The notes beneath the pieces are model-generated. The model had not been told where the DNA came from. It searched no databases and saw only the letters and a list, made by a program, of their open reading frames with translations. This document shows, in pieces, positions 51,045 to 59,814 of a DNA stretch of 64,000 nt. The stretch is from assembly GCA_025060675.1 (NCBI GenBank), contig JANXBI010000063.1:48935-112934 (forward strand). Direction: 5' to 3'. Origin of the DNA: Candidatus Caldatribacterium sp. (lineage in GTDB: Bacteria; Atribacterota; Atribacteria; Atribacterales; Caldatribacteriaceae). Every line of letters begins with the position of its first letter. Positions within the stretch are counted from its first letter, which is position 1. Made by a program: the position numbers and the translations under genes.

Positions 51045-52265
51045 GTGGGATTGGCAAAGAAGGTCGTTCTGGCATATTCAGGAGGGCTCGACACCTCTGT
51101 TGCCATCCGGTGGCTCCAGGAAGAATTCCAAGCAGAGGTCTACACGGTGACCCTTGATCTTGGTCAAGGTAAGGACATCGTAGAAATTCAAAAGAAAGCT
51201 CTAAGTATTGGGGCTAAAGAGGCTTTGGTTTTCGACGTGAAAGAGGAATTCCTCAATGAGTACGTGCTTCCGGCGCTCTGGGCGAAGGCCCTTTACGAGG
51301 GACGATATCCCCTCTCTACGGCACTTTCCCGGCCGCTTATTGCCAAATACCTTGTAAAGGTGGCTGAGGAAAAAGGAGCGACAATGGTTGCCCATGGCTG
51401 CACAGGAAAAGGGAATGATCAAGTGCGTATTGAAGTAGCTGTAGCTGCTTTGAACCCCGATTTAAAAGTTATTGCTCCTGCACGTTTGTGGGGTTGGACA
51501 AGAGAAGAGGAAATAGAGTACGCGAATGCCCATGGAATTCCTGTTCCTGTAACCGTTGAACGTCCATATAGTATTGACCAAAATATCTGGGGGCGAAGCA
51601 TTGAGTGTGGTGTTCTTGAAGATCCCTGGCTTGAACCACCCGAGGATGTCTTTGCTTGGACCAAAAATCCGCTTGAAGCCCCTGATGAGCCTGCATACCT
51701 TGAGATTGGGTTTGAAGAGGGCGTACCAAAACTCCTTTGGGGTCAGTACTACTCGCTTATAAACCTTGTGGAGGAGCTGAATCGAATCGGAGGAGAGCAC
51801 GCTTTTGGTCGAATTGACCACATGGAAAACCGTCTCGTGGGCATCAAATCCCGAGAAGTTTACGAGTGCCCCGCGGCTCTCATTCTTCTTGAGGCATACC
51901 GAGACCTTGAACAACTCATTCTGCCAAGAGAAGTCACCCATTTTAAGCCGTATCTTGAGGAGAGGTACGCGCAACTTGTATACGAGGGTCTCTGGTATTC
52001 GCCCCTCCGAGAAGCCTTGGATGCCTTTATGCGGTCTCTTGCCCAGAGGATTACTGGAACAGTTCGTGTGAAGCTTTACAAGGGGAGTATGCGAGTTGTG
52101 GGGAGAAAGTCCGAGTATTCTCTGTACGATTTTGGCCTTGCAACATACGATAAAGGAGATCTCTTTGACCACAAGGCGAGTGAGGGCTTTATAGCCATTT
52201 GGGGTCTCCCTACAAAGACCCAGGCAGTAGTAGCACGGAGATGTCGGAAAAGCTGCGGTGAGTAA
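51045..52265 (+). CDS. argG: Argininosuccinate synthase
   Basis: A 406-aa ATP-dependent ligase joining citrulline and aspartate. LAYSGGLDTSVAIRWL PP-loop, AHGCTGKGNDQVR and ARLWGWTREEEI are characteristic. GTG start behind a perfect AAAGGAGGT. The ornithine carbamoyltransferase supplying citrulline (argF) is not in the cluster. Confidence 0.96.
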   Translation: MGLAKKVVLAYSGGLDTSVAIRWLQEEFQAEVYTVTLDLGQGKDIVEIQKKALSIGAKEALVFDVKEEFLNEYVLPALWAKALYEGRYPLSTALSRPLIAKYLVKVAEEKGATMVAHGCTGKGNDQVRIEVAVAALNPDLKVIAPARLWGWTREEEIEYANAHGIPVPVTVERPYSIDQNIWGRSIECGVLEDPWLEPPEDVFAWTKNPLEAPDEPAYLEIGFEEGVPKLLWGQYYSLINLVEELNRIGGEHAFGRIDHMENRLVGIKSREVYECPAALILLEAYRDLEQLILPREVTHFKPYLEERYAQLVYEGLWYSPLREALDAFMRSLAQRITGTVRVKLYKGSMRVVGRKSEYSLYDFGLATYDKGDLFDHKASEGFIAIWGLPTKTQAVVARRCRKSCGE

Positions 52266-52266
52266 T

Positions 52267-53709
52267 ATGCGACTTTGGGGAAGCCGGATGGAGAAGGAAC
52301 TCGATGCCGAAGTGTTCTCTTTTTCTTCCTCAATCCACGACGATTATCTGCTGTATCCCTATGACATCTGGGGAAGTATTGCCCACTGTTTAGGCTTAGC
52401 CAGGTCTCAACTTTTGAGCGACGAAGAGGCATCGTATATAATTTCAGGGCTTCGAGAAGTGTATCGAGCCCTTCGGGAGGGAAAAATTGACCCTTCGCCT
52501 TTTGAGGATGTGCATAGCCTTGTTGAGGTTTCTCTGCGAGCACGTATCGGTGATCTTGCTGGAAAATTGCACACAGGAAGAAGCCGGAATGACCAAATTG
52601 TCCTTGATGAGCGGCTTTACCTACGGGAAAAGATTGTCGAGTGCCTTGAGGGTATCCTAGCCTTAGAGGAAGCCCTTCTCAAAAAAGCAGAGGAGTACCA
52701 AGATCTCGTTATGCCTGGGTTTACTCACCTCCAACCGGCACAGCCAGTGCTCTTTTCGTACCATCTTCTGGCGTACTTTTTCATGTTCCAGAGGGATATG
52801 GCGCGTCTTAAGGAAGCCCTAAGTCGGGTCAATGTTTCTCCTCTTGGAGCTGCGGCTCTCTGTGGAACATCACTCCCTCTTGATCGGTTCTTCGTAGCGG
52901 AGATACTTGCGTTTCCGAAGGTGCAAGAACACGCAATGGATGCCGTATCGGATCGGGACTTTATCCTCGACGTGCTTCATGCTCTTTCCACCCTTGCGTT
53001 GCACCTTAGCCGTCTTGGGGAAGAAGTAGTCCTTTGGAGTACACCCTTTTTCTCCTTCCTCTCTATTGATGATGCTTTCACGACTGGGTCGAGCATCATG
53101 CCTCAAAAGAAGAACCCTGATGTAGCAGAACTTCTTCGAGGCAAAGCGGGAGAAATTCTCTCGTCATGGTTGAGTCTTGCTGTCACCCTGAAAGGCCTCC
53201 CCCTCAGCTACAACCGGGACCTCCAGCAAGATAAGCGCCCACTTCTTCGAGCTGTCCAGGAAGGACTTGCCATGGTTTCCATCGCAGCACGTCTTATTGA
53301 TCATGTTTTCCCAAACCGAGAAGGTATGGAAAGAGCTTTGAGAGAAGGTTTCTTAACCGCAACGGACCTCTGCGAATACCTTGTGACTAAGGGTCTTCCT
53401 TTCAGGAAAGCTCATGAGCTTGTGGGAAGTGTAGTTCGAAGGCTTGCCGCAGATGGGAGAACACTGAAAGATCTTCTTCCTGAGGATTTTGGAGAGTGGG
53501 CGCATCTTTATGAGACCTCGCTCCAGGAAATCGTTGACGAAAAACATTCCGTGGAAAGAAAGCTCTCTTTTGGTAGCACAAGCAGGAGCGAAGTCCTCCG
53601 GATGTGTGCCGAGGGTTTTGCTTTCATTGCAGAGGAAAGGAAAAATGCCAGAGAACTCTGGGAAATATGGCAGAAGAGTTTCCGAGAGCTTGTGGGGGAA
53701 CGGAGGTGA
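52267..53709 (+). CDS. argH: Argininosuccinate lyase
   Basis: A 480-aa fumarase-superfamily lyase releasing arginine. KLHTGRSRNDQ, MPGFTHLQPAQP and GSSIMPQKKNPD (catalytic Ser loop). Start is ambiguous between GTG 52258 (overlapping argG) and ATG 52267; ATG has GGTGAG just upstream. Confidence 0.95.
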   Translation: MRLWGSRMEKELDAEVFSFSSSIHDDYLLYPYDIWGSIAHCLGLARSQLLSDEEASYIISGLREVYRALREGKIDPSPFEDVHSLVEVSLRARIGDLAGKLHTGRSRNDQIVLDERLYLREKIVECLEGILALEEALLKKAEEYQDLVMPGFTHLQPAQPVLFSYHLLAYFFMFQRDMARLKEALSRVNVSPLGAAALCGTSLPLDRFFVAEILAFPKVQEHAMDAVSDRDFILDVLHALSTLALHLSRLGEEVVLWSTPFFSFLSIDDAFTTGSSIMPQKKNPDVAELLRGKAGEILSSWLSLAVTLKGLPLSYNRDLQQDKRPLLRAVQEGLAMVSIAARLIDHVFPNREGMERALREGFLTATDLCEYLVTKGLPFRKAHELVGSVVRRLAADGRTLKDLLPEDFGEWAHLYETSLQEIVDEKHSVERKLSFGSTSRSEVLRMCAEGFAFIAEERKNARELWEIWQKSFRELVGERR

Positions 53710-53713
53710 TAGA

Positions 53714-55027
53714 ATGCAGGAAATACAGGATATACTGAAAGAAGTCGAAAAGATGGGTATCCGCTTCGTTCGCCTGCAGTTTGTTGATGTTTTGGGCATT
53801 CCCAAAAATGTTGAGATTCCTGTGAAGAAGCTTCCCGCAGCTTTGGAAGAAGGGGTGAACTTTGATGGATCTTCAATCCAAGGATTTGTCCGGATTGAGG
53901 AATCAGACATGAAACTTGTTCCTGACCTTGAAACTTTTATTGTCTGTCCATGGGAGGAGGAACGAGTTGCCCGTGTCATTTGCGATGTTTGTCGACCTGA
54001 CGGAAGCCCCTTTGAAGGATGCCCTCGTACTAACCTTAAGCGGGTTCTTAAAGAAGCCGAGGAAAAAGGTTACGAGTTTAAGGTCGGTACAGAAGCCGAG
54101 TTTTTCATTCTGAAATACGAACAGGGACGAGTCACAACGAGTGACCATGGAAGTTATTTTGATCTTCTTCCCCTTGATCTTGAAGAGAGCTTACGGCGAG
54201 ATATGGTGATTGCTCTTGAGGAACTTGGCTTCCGGATAGAAGCATCACATCATGAAGTAGCCCCTTCACAGCATGAGATTGACTTCGAATATGGTCACGC
54301 TCTAAAAATCGCTGATAACCTCATTACCCTCAAACTTGCTGTGAAGACCCTTGCCCTTCGAAAAGGGTATGTTGCTACCTTCATGCCTAAACCCCTTTAC
54401 GGAGTTCCTGGATCCGGTATGCACACCCACCTCTCGCTCTTCCGAGGCGAAGAGAATCTCTTTTACGACCCTCACAGCCCTGATGGCTTGAGTCGGATCG
54501 CAAAGGGTTTTATTGCAGGGCTTTTAGAGCATGCTCCTGCTATTACCGCTATCACCAACCCTCTAGTCAACTCGTACAAACGCCTTGTTCCTGGGTACGA
54601 GGCCCCAGTATACATTGCCTGGGCTGAGAAAAATCGAAGTCCTCTTGTTCGTGTCCCTCCCCAGCGAGGGAAGGGAACGCGAGCAGAGTTCCGAAGCCCT
54701 GACCCCTCTTGCAATCCTTACCTTGCCTTCGCTGTCATTCTTAAGGCCGGTATTGACGGGATAGAACGTAGCCTTGACCCTGGGCGTCCTTGCAACAACG
54801 TGAATCTCTACGACCTTACTTGTGAGGAACGAGAAGAGTGGGGTATTCGCCACCTTCCTAGAAACCTTGAAGAGGCACTTATGGCCTTGGAAAAAGATGA
54901 GGTTGTTAAGAGCGCTCTCACTCCTCACATTCTTGACTATTTCCTTAAAGCAAAGCGCCAAGAATGGGAGGAATTCCAAAGAGTGGTTCACCCCTGGGAG
55001 ATAGAGCGGTATCTTGAGCTCTACTAA
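53714..55027 (+). CDS. glnA: Glutamine synthetase, type I
   Basis: A 437-aa ATP-dependent enzyme fixing ammonia on glutamate. NFDGSSIQGFVRIEESDM, EAEFFIL, SHHEVAPSQHEI, and KNRSPLVRVPP are the family motifs. The length fits the shorter GSI-alpha form, without the 25-residue insertion that goes with adenylylation. ATG 53714 follows CGGAGGTGAT. Its stop overlaps the mnmG stop by 4 bases on the other strand. Confidence 0.95.
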   Translation: MQEIQDILKEVEKMGIRFVRLQFVDVLGIPKNVEIPVKKLPAALEEGVNFDGSSIQGFVRIEESDMKLVPDLETFIVCPWEEERVARVICDVCRPDGSPFEGCPRTNLKRVLKEAEEKGYEFKVGTEAEFFILKYEQGRVTTSDHGSYFDLLPLDLEESLRRDMVIALEELGFRIEASHHEVAPSQHEIDFEYGHALKIADNLITLKLAVKTLALRKGYVATFMPKPLYGVPGSGMHTHLSLFRGEENLFYDPHSPDGLSRIAKGFIAGLLEHAPAITAITNPLVNSYKRLVPGYEAPVYIAWAEKNRSPLVRVPPQRGKGTRAEFRSPDPSCNPYLAFAVILKAGIDGIERSLDPGRPCNNVNLYDLTCEEREEWGIRHLPRNLEEALMALEKDEVVKSALTPHILDYFLKAKRQEWEEFQRVVHPWEIERYLELY

Positions 55028-56895
55028 TCCTTTCTTCCTCGGGAAAGATGTGCCAAGAGCACCATGATATCTGCAGGGGTAACTCCCGGGACTCGAGAAG
55101 CTTGCCCCAAATTCCGGGGTCGGATTTTGGTCAACCTTTCCTGTGCTTCTCGGGAAAGACCTCTCACCTGGGAGAAATCGAAGTTTTCAGGAATAACCTT
55201 CGTCTCGAGTTTCTGGAGTTCTTCGAGTTGGCGTTTTTGCCGCTCGATGTAACCTCTGTACTTGATGGTGATTTCTACTTCCTCTTGAATGCGAGGAGGC
55301 AGAGACGGTCGTCCTGGATCGAATGGCATAAGGTCCCTGTAAGTAATGTGGGGACGCGCGAGGAGAATGGCGGCTTTTATAGGTTCTCTAAGAGGAGGTA
55401 TACCCTTTTTCTCAAGCAGGGCGTTCAGTTCGGAAGTGGGATAGAGCGTAACCTGGTTCAATCGTTCAATCTCTTGGGCAATGGTTTTCTCTTCTTCTGC
55501 GATTCTCAAATACCTTTCTCTGGAAATTGTACCCACCTCGTAGGCGTAACGTGAAAGACGGTAGTGGGCGTTGTCATGACGGATGAACAATCGATACTCA
55601 ACTTTCCCTGGCCTTAAGCGATATGGTTCTACAACACCCTTAGTGACAAGGTCGTCCACCATGACTCCTATGTAGCTTTCGTCTCGCCGCAGAACAAGCG
55701 GTGGTTTCCCCTGAACGTACCTTCCTGCATTAATGCCCGCAAGAATTCCTTGGCCGGCTGCTTCTTCGTACCCTGAAGTTCCGTTAATTTGCCCCGCTAA
55801 GAAGAGGCCAGGAATCTTCTTGCACTCCAAAGACGGTTTAAGCTGTGTCGGTAACACGTAATCGTATTCAATACCATACCCTGGGCGGATAATATGGGCT
55901 CTCTCAAGACCAGGGATAGACCGCACGATCATCCATTGGACCTCTTCAGGAAGGGAAGTAAAGATTCCTTGGGCGTAGACCTCGTTCGTTTCCTCTCCCT
56001 CGGGTTCAAGGAAGATAAGGTGTTCCTCCTTTTCAGGAAAGCGGAAAACCTTGTCCTCAATAGATGGGCACTCCCTAACCGGTGAACTTTCGGCGAGAGC
56101 ATAGAGGAGAGGAGAACGATGGAAATTCGCCTTAATAATATCGCAAGTTTTCTTCGTCGTTCTCGTAATGAATACTGATTGACCCTCATAGACTCTGGGC
56201 ACGCTGTCGTAAGAGAAACAAAGGGGTTCTTCGTCGCTTTTTTGTTCCTCCATTCGAGAACAATCAATGGTTCTCCGATCAAGCCTCGGTGGGGTGCAAG
56301 TATTAAGCCTTCCAAGCTCAAGTCCCAGTCTTTGCAACGCCTTACTCAAGAGGGTCGCGGGGAATTCTCCATGACGTCCAGCGGGGTAAGCAAGTTCCCC
56401 AATGCGGATCACTCCGTTCAGAAATGTCCCAGTGCAGAGCACAACTGCCTTGGCGTAGAATTCAGTACCATATCGCACTCGGACCCCTCGCACCGAGCCA
56501 TCTCTTTCAAGGAGAATATCCTCAACCTCTCCTTGGAAAAAGGAAAGGTTTGGGAGCGCCTCAAGATATCGCCGCATCACTAAACTGTATAGATCACGTT
56601 TTGTTTGTGCACGAAGTGTTTGTACTGCCTGTCCTTTTCCAGTATTCACTCGTTTTATGTGAATGGTGCACTCGTCGGTGACCTTTGCCATAAGCCCTCC
56701 TAAGGCGTCGATTTCTCGGACAACGTGACCTTTCCCGGGGCCACCAATAGCCGGATTACAAGGCATAAGGGCAATATGATGGATAGAATGGGTTATAAGG
56801 AGGGTTTGGAGCCCCATTTTTGCAGCAGCACAGGCTGCTTCACATCCTGCATGTCCTCCACCGACGACAATCACGTCAAAAGTGTTGCCTATCAT
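55024..56895 (-). CDS. mnmG: tRNA U34 carboxymethylaminomethyl modification enzyme MnmG
   Basis: A 623-aa FAD enzyme that with MnmE modifies the wobble uridine of certain tRNAs. FAD loop VIVVGGGHAGCEAA, CNPAIGGPGKGHVVREIDALGG, and GYEEAAGQGILAGINAGRY are diagnostic. Start ATG 56895 with GGGGGAG upstream lies inside the malQ 3' end. mnmE is not nearby. Confidence 0.96.
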   Translation of the reverse strand: MIGNTFDVIVVGGGHAGCEAACAAAKMGLQTLLITHSIHHIALMPCNPAIGGPGKGHVVREIDALGGLMAKVTDECTIHIKRVNTGKGQAVQTLRAQTKRDLYSLVMRRYLEALPNLSFFQGEVEDILLERDGSVRGVRVRYGTEFYAKAVVLCTGTFLNGVIRIGELAYPAGRHGEFPATLLSKALQRLGLELGRLNTCTPPRLDRRTIDCSRMEEQKSDEEPLCFSYDSVPRVYEGQSVFITRTTKKTCDIIKANFHRSPLLYALAESSPVRECPSIEDKVFRFPEKEEHLIFLEPEGEETNEVYAQGIFTSLPEEVQWMIVRSIPGLERAHIIRPGYGIEYDYVLPTQLKPSLECKKIPGLFLAGQINGTSGYEEAAGQGILAGINAGRYVQGKPPLVLRRDESYIGVMVDDLVTKGVVEPYRLRPGKVEYRLFIRHDNAHYRLSRYAYEVGTISRERYLRIAEEEKTIAQEIERLNQVTLYPTSELNALLEKKGIPPLREPIKAAILLARPHITYRDLMPFDPGRPSLPPRIQEEVEITIKYRGYIERQKRQLEELQKLETKVIPENFDFSQVRGLSREAQERLTKIRPRNLGQASRVPGVTPADIMVLLAHLSRGRKD

Positions 56896-58894
56896 TGGCT
56901 ACTCCCCCTTTCAGGGCAAAAAAACGTGCAACTTGAGAAAGCCGTTCTTTGAAGACCTCAAGATCAAGCACCATCCGATGGCGCCAATTCGGATACTCGA
57001 AAACAGTTCCTGGGAGATTAAGCTGGACGGCGCTCTCAAGAAGGTCATCGATACTTATCGAGACCACAAGAGAAGGCACAGCAGCAAGGAACCGGAGGAA
57101 AGCGAAAAGGACATCATCCATGTCGAAAAATCCCCATTCTTTCAATTTCTTAAGGCATGCTGTTATAAATTCCCTTCGATCTGCAAAGAGTAAGGATGCT
57201 TCTTCTTCAGTGAGAATACCAAGTGCGAGTCGTGTGGAGATATCCTTTCCCTCAAGGAACGCTTTGAGGGGAGGCATGTCATGAGTGTTCAGTGTAGCGT
57301 AGCTCTTCTGAGGGTACTTTTCAGGAGGGAGCGGTACGCACCCATCTCGTTCGAAATAGAAAACTTTTGTCGAAAGGATAGAAGCTCTTTTGAGCGTGCT
57401 CCGCAGGAAACGAGGGACGGTACCTAGATCTTCTCCAATGAGGGTTACCTGGTTCCGGACACTTTCGAGGGTGAGAATGGCAAGCAACTCCCGAAATGGA
57501 TACTCCACGTAGGTTCCTGCTGAGGCCTTTTTCCCTTCAGGAATCCAGAAAAGTCTTTTCAAACCCATAATGTGGTCAAGCCGCAAAAAACGTGCGAAAC
57601 GCATGTTGGAGCGGAGAAGAGTGATGAAGTCCTCGTATTGACTCTCTCGCATACGGAAAGGAGAAAAGGGGTGAAATCCCCAGTTCTGCCCCTCCGGAGA
57701 AAAATCGTCAGGGGGAGCTCCCACCGTACATGAGAAGACCAGCTTTTCCTGAGCAAGCCAGCTTTCGATTCCTGAGGGAGCACATCCTATGGGAAGATCG
57801 AAGCAGAGAATGCGGTTTCGTGTGGCAATTTTCCTCAGCAGACGGTGCATAAGCCACTGGAGAAAGGCAAAGTACAAAACATCGTATTCATACTTCTTTG
57901 CAACCGATGCAAGAACTTGTGTTTCCCTTTCCCGAAGCGGAGTAGACCATTCCCGCCAGTCTGGACCCTCTTGCAGAGCAATAACTTGATAAAGAGAGGC
58001 AGGGAAAAGCCAGCTTTGTTCTCTCTCCACAAACTCCTGGAACTCAAGCCATAGCGAAGCAAATCCCTCTTTCTTCTGTTTCCAGAAAACCTGGAAAACT
58101 TTGCGAAGGAAAGCGTTTTTGGTGTTCCAGACCTCTTCATAATCGATGAGATCTTCTCCCTCAACACGAGGGATAGGGAGGGATACTCCTGGAAAAAGGG
58201 CTAGAACCTCTTCCAGAGGAAGGTAAATAGGATCAAAAAGCATTCGAGAAAGTGGCAAGTAAGGACTTATCCTTTCGGGTGCTTCTTTTGCCATTAAGTG
58301 CAAGGGAAGAAGCCCCAAGAATTTTCCTCCAAACTTAAGAAGGATATTCTGCACCATCTCAAGGTCTTTGAGATCGCCAATGCCTTGACTCCGCTTGGTA
58401 GCTAGTGCAAAGAGCGCTCCATGAACTCCCCAGATTCTATCATTCTCAAGGTAAGCTTCACAGGGTGAGAAAATGAGAAGCGAAGACATTTCAGGTGCTC
58501 TCTTTGGGATAAGCGTGAGAGTGTAGTACCCCCACTGGGTATCTTCCGGAAGCGCAATTTCAAGGGTTGGAGACGAAAAGCGGAAAGAAGCAAGTACTCT
58601 CCCTTTCTCATCACGTACCAGAGCTTCTCCTTCCCCTACGTCAGGAGGCACATGAAGCTTTTTCCGAGGCTTTCGTAAAACATGCACCAAGAAGGCAGAG
58701 CGATTCCTTTTTCGCCTTTCCTCCTCGAGACTTCTCCGCAATCCCTCTAACGAAAGGTCGTTGAAACCCATGGCCTCAAGGCATGCTACGATGGTCTCTT
58801 GAGGGACCTGTACATACTTTCCCTGAATATTCCAGTATCCTAAGGCTATGCCACACTGAGAGGCTAAAGCCTTTAAGGTTTCTTCCCAAGTCAT
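56876..58894 (-). CDS. malQ: 4-alpha-glucanotransferase (amylomaltase)
   Basis: A 672-aa GH77 enzyme that transfers maltodextrin segments between glucans. N-terminal extension (about 1-140, as in the E. coli enzyme), catalytic region with GDLKDLEM, FLRLDHIMGLKR (nucleophile Asp), LIGEDLGTVP (acid/base Glu) and TLNTHDMPPLKAF, and near the end PGTVFEYPNWRHRM. It is co-oriented with and overlaps mnmG by 20 bases, an unexpected pairing. Confidence 0.94.
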   Translation of the reverse strand: MTWEETLKALASQCGIALGYWNIQGKYVQVPQETIVACLEAMGFNDLSLEGLRRSLEEERRKRNRSAFLVHVLRKPRKKLHVPPDVGEGEALVRDEKGRVLASFRFSSPTLEIALPEDTQWGYYTLTLIPKRAPEMSSLLIFSPCEAYLENDRIWGVHGALFALATKRSQGIGDLKDLEMVQNILLKFGGKFLGLLPLHLMAKEAPERISPYLPLSRMLFDPIYLPLEEVLALFPGVSLPIPRVEGEDLIDYEEVWNTKNAFLRKVFQVFWKQKKEGFASLWLEFQEFVEREQSWLFPASLYQVIALQEGPDWREWSTPLRERETQVLASVAKKYEYDVLYFAFLQWLMHRLLRKIATRNRILCFDLPIGCAPSGIESWLAQEKLVFSCTVGAPPDDFSPEGQNWGFHPFSPFRMRESQYEDFITLLRSNMRFARFLRLDHIMGLKRLFWIPEGKKASAGTYVEYPFRELLAILTLESVRNQVTLIGEDLGTVPRFLRSTLKRASILSTKVFYFERDGCVPLPPEKYPQKSYATLNTHDMPPLKAFLEGKDISTRLALGILTEEEASLLFADRREFITACLKKLKEWGFFDMDDVLFAFLRFLAAVPSLVVSISIDDLLESAVQLNLPGTVFEYPNWRHRMVLDLEVFKERLSQVARFFALKGGVANDRQHF

Positions 58895-58926
58895 GGAGCA
58901 TCTTCCCTCTCCGTATCTACTTAGGA

Positions 58927-58933
58927 TATTATA
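58927..58933. promoter_or_regulatory. Overlapping divergent -10 elements between malQ and the RidA-like gene
   Basis: In the 58-base gap GATATTATACG reads TATAAT on the minus strand (58933-58928) and TATTAT on the plus strand (58927-58932). No convincing -35 is visible for either. Only one RNA polymerase could sit here at a time, so malQ-mnmG and the ridA side may compete. Confidence 0.35.
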
Positions 58934-58952
58934 CGAGAAGGGAGGATAGGGA

Positions 58953-59423
58953 ATGGAAACAAGAAGGAAACTCGCTCAACTTGGTCTTGAGCTTCCCCCG
59001 CTACCACAACCTCGAGGTGTTTATGTCCATGGCCTCCGTGTAGGGGAGCTTATTTGGACCTCAGGACAGCTTCCTCTCATCGCTGGAGAGCTCCGCTATA
59101 AAGGTAAGCTTGGTGTGAATCTCACCGTCTCGGAGGGTTACGAAGCAGCAAAACTTTGCGTACTAAACTGCTTGAGCGTTGTGGAACATCTTGCTGGAAC
59201 ACTTGACGCTGTGGAACAGGTTGTGCGTCTTGTAGGATTTGTAGCCTCAGGCGAGGGGTTTACAGAGCAAGCTCAGGTTCTCAATGGTGCTTCTGAGCTC
59301 CTTTTGGCTGTCTTTGGAGAGAGGGGGAAGCATGTTCGTTGTGCGGTGGGCGTGCAAGAGCTTCCCTTAGGAGCTCCTGTAGAAATTGAGCTCCTTGTGC
59401 GTGTGCGGTGCTATAATACCTGA
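58953..59423 (+). CDS. RidA/YjgF-family protein (150-residue subgroup)
   Basis: A 156-aa protein of the YjgF/RidA superfamily, subgroup with N-terminal LAQLGLELPPLPQPRGVYV, then SGQLPL, GKLGVNLTVSEGYEAAKLC and GFTEQAQVLNGASELLLAVFGERGKH. RidA itself deaminates reactive enamines; this subgroup has no firm role. ATG 58953 follows GGGAGG. Confidence 0.9.
   Translation: METRRKLAQLGLELPPLPQPRGVYVHGLRVGELIWTSGQLPLIAGELRYKGKLGVNLTVSEGYEAAKLCVLNCLSVVEHLAGTLDAVEQVVRLVGFVASGEGFTEQAQVLNGASELLLAVFGERGKHVRCAVGVQELPLGAPVEIELLVRVRCYNT
59409..59417 (+). promoter_or_regulatory. Extended -10 promoter candidate
   Basis: TGC-TATAAT is an exact TGn extended -10, inside the end of the RidA-like gene. Transcription would start near 59424, a few bases before GTG 59428, so the next message would be nearly leaderless. 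Confidence 0.35.
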
Positions 59424-59427
59424 GGGA

Positions 59428-59814
59428 GTGGAGAATATTTCTATACCTAAGGGGAGAATTTTTCGGCTGTACATCGAGGACCGTTACCCTTTTGGAGAAT
59501 TTGCCCTCCTTCGGGTACGGGGTGATATCGCAGAAGTTGGCTTTGTTCTTGCTGATGAAGATCCAGCAAAATATGCCCTACTTCCAAAACAAGCTCTTTC
59601 CATGGCTACGTACCTGAGAAAAAGACTTGAGGAAGAAGGGTTGCATTGTATCGCGCTTCCCAGTGTGGGAAAAGACCTTGATTTCGTTACGGTATCTCTT
59701 GTTGTGGATCTCTCGGAGTTCGACGAGGAAGGCATCAAAGAAATAGCAGATAGAATTATGCGGCTTCTTGGAGAAATCAACCCTTACAGGGAAAGGGGGA
59801 GTGAAGATGAGTGA
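59428..59814 (+). CDS. Unrecognised small acidic protein
   Basis: A 128-aa (or up to 142-aa, from GTG 59386) protein I do not recognise. Predicted alternating strands (FALLRVRGDIAEVGFVL, DFVTVSLVVDLS) with two helices (QALSMATYLRKRLEEEG; EEGIKEIADRIMRLLGEI), no Cys cluster, no membrane segment. The reading frame is clean, codon usage matches neighbours and it overlaps the next gene by 8 bases, so it is likely real. The start is uncertain, as no standard ribosome site fits. Confidence 0.6.
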   Translation: MENISIPKGRIFRLYIEDRYPFGEFALLRVRGDIAEVGFVLADEDPAKYALLPKQALSMATYLRKRLEEEGLHCIALPSVGKDLDFVTVSLVVDLSEFDEEGIKEIADRIMRLLGEINPYRERGSEDE

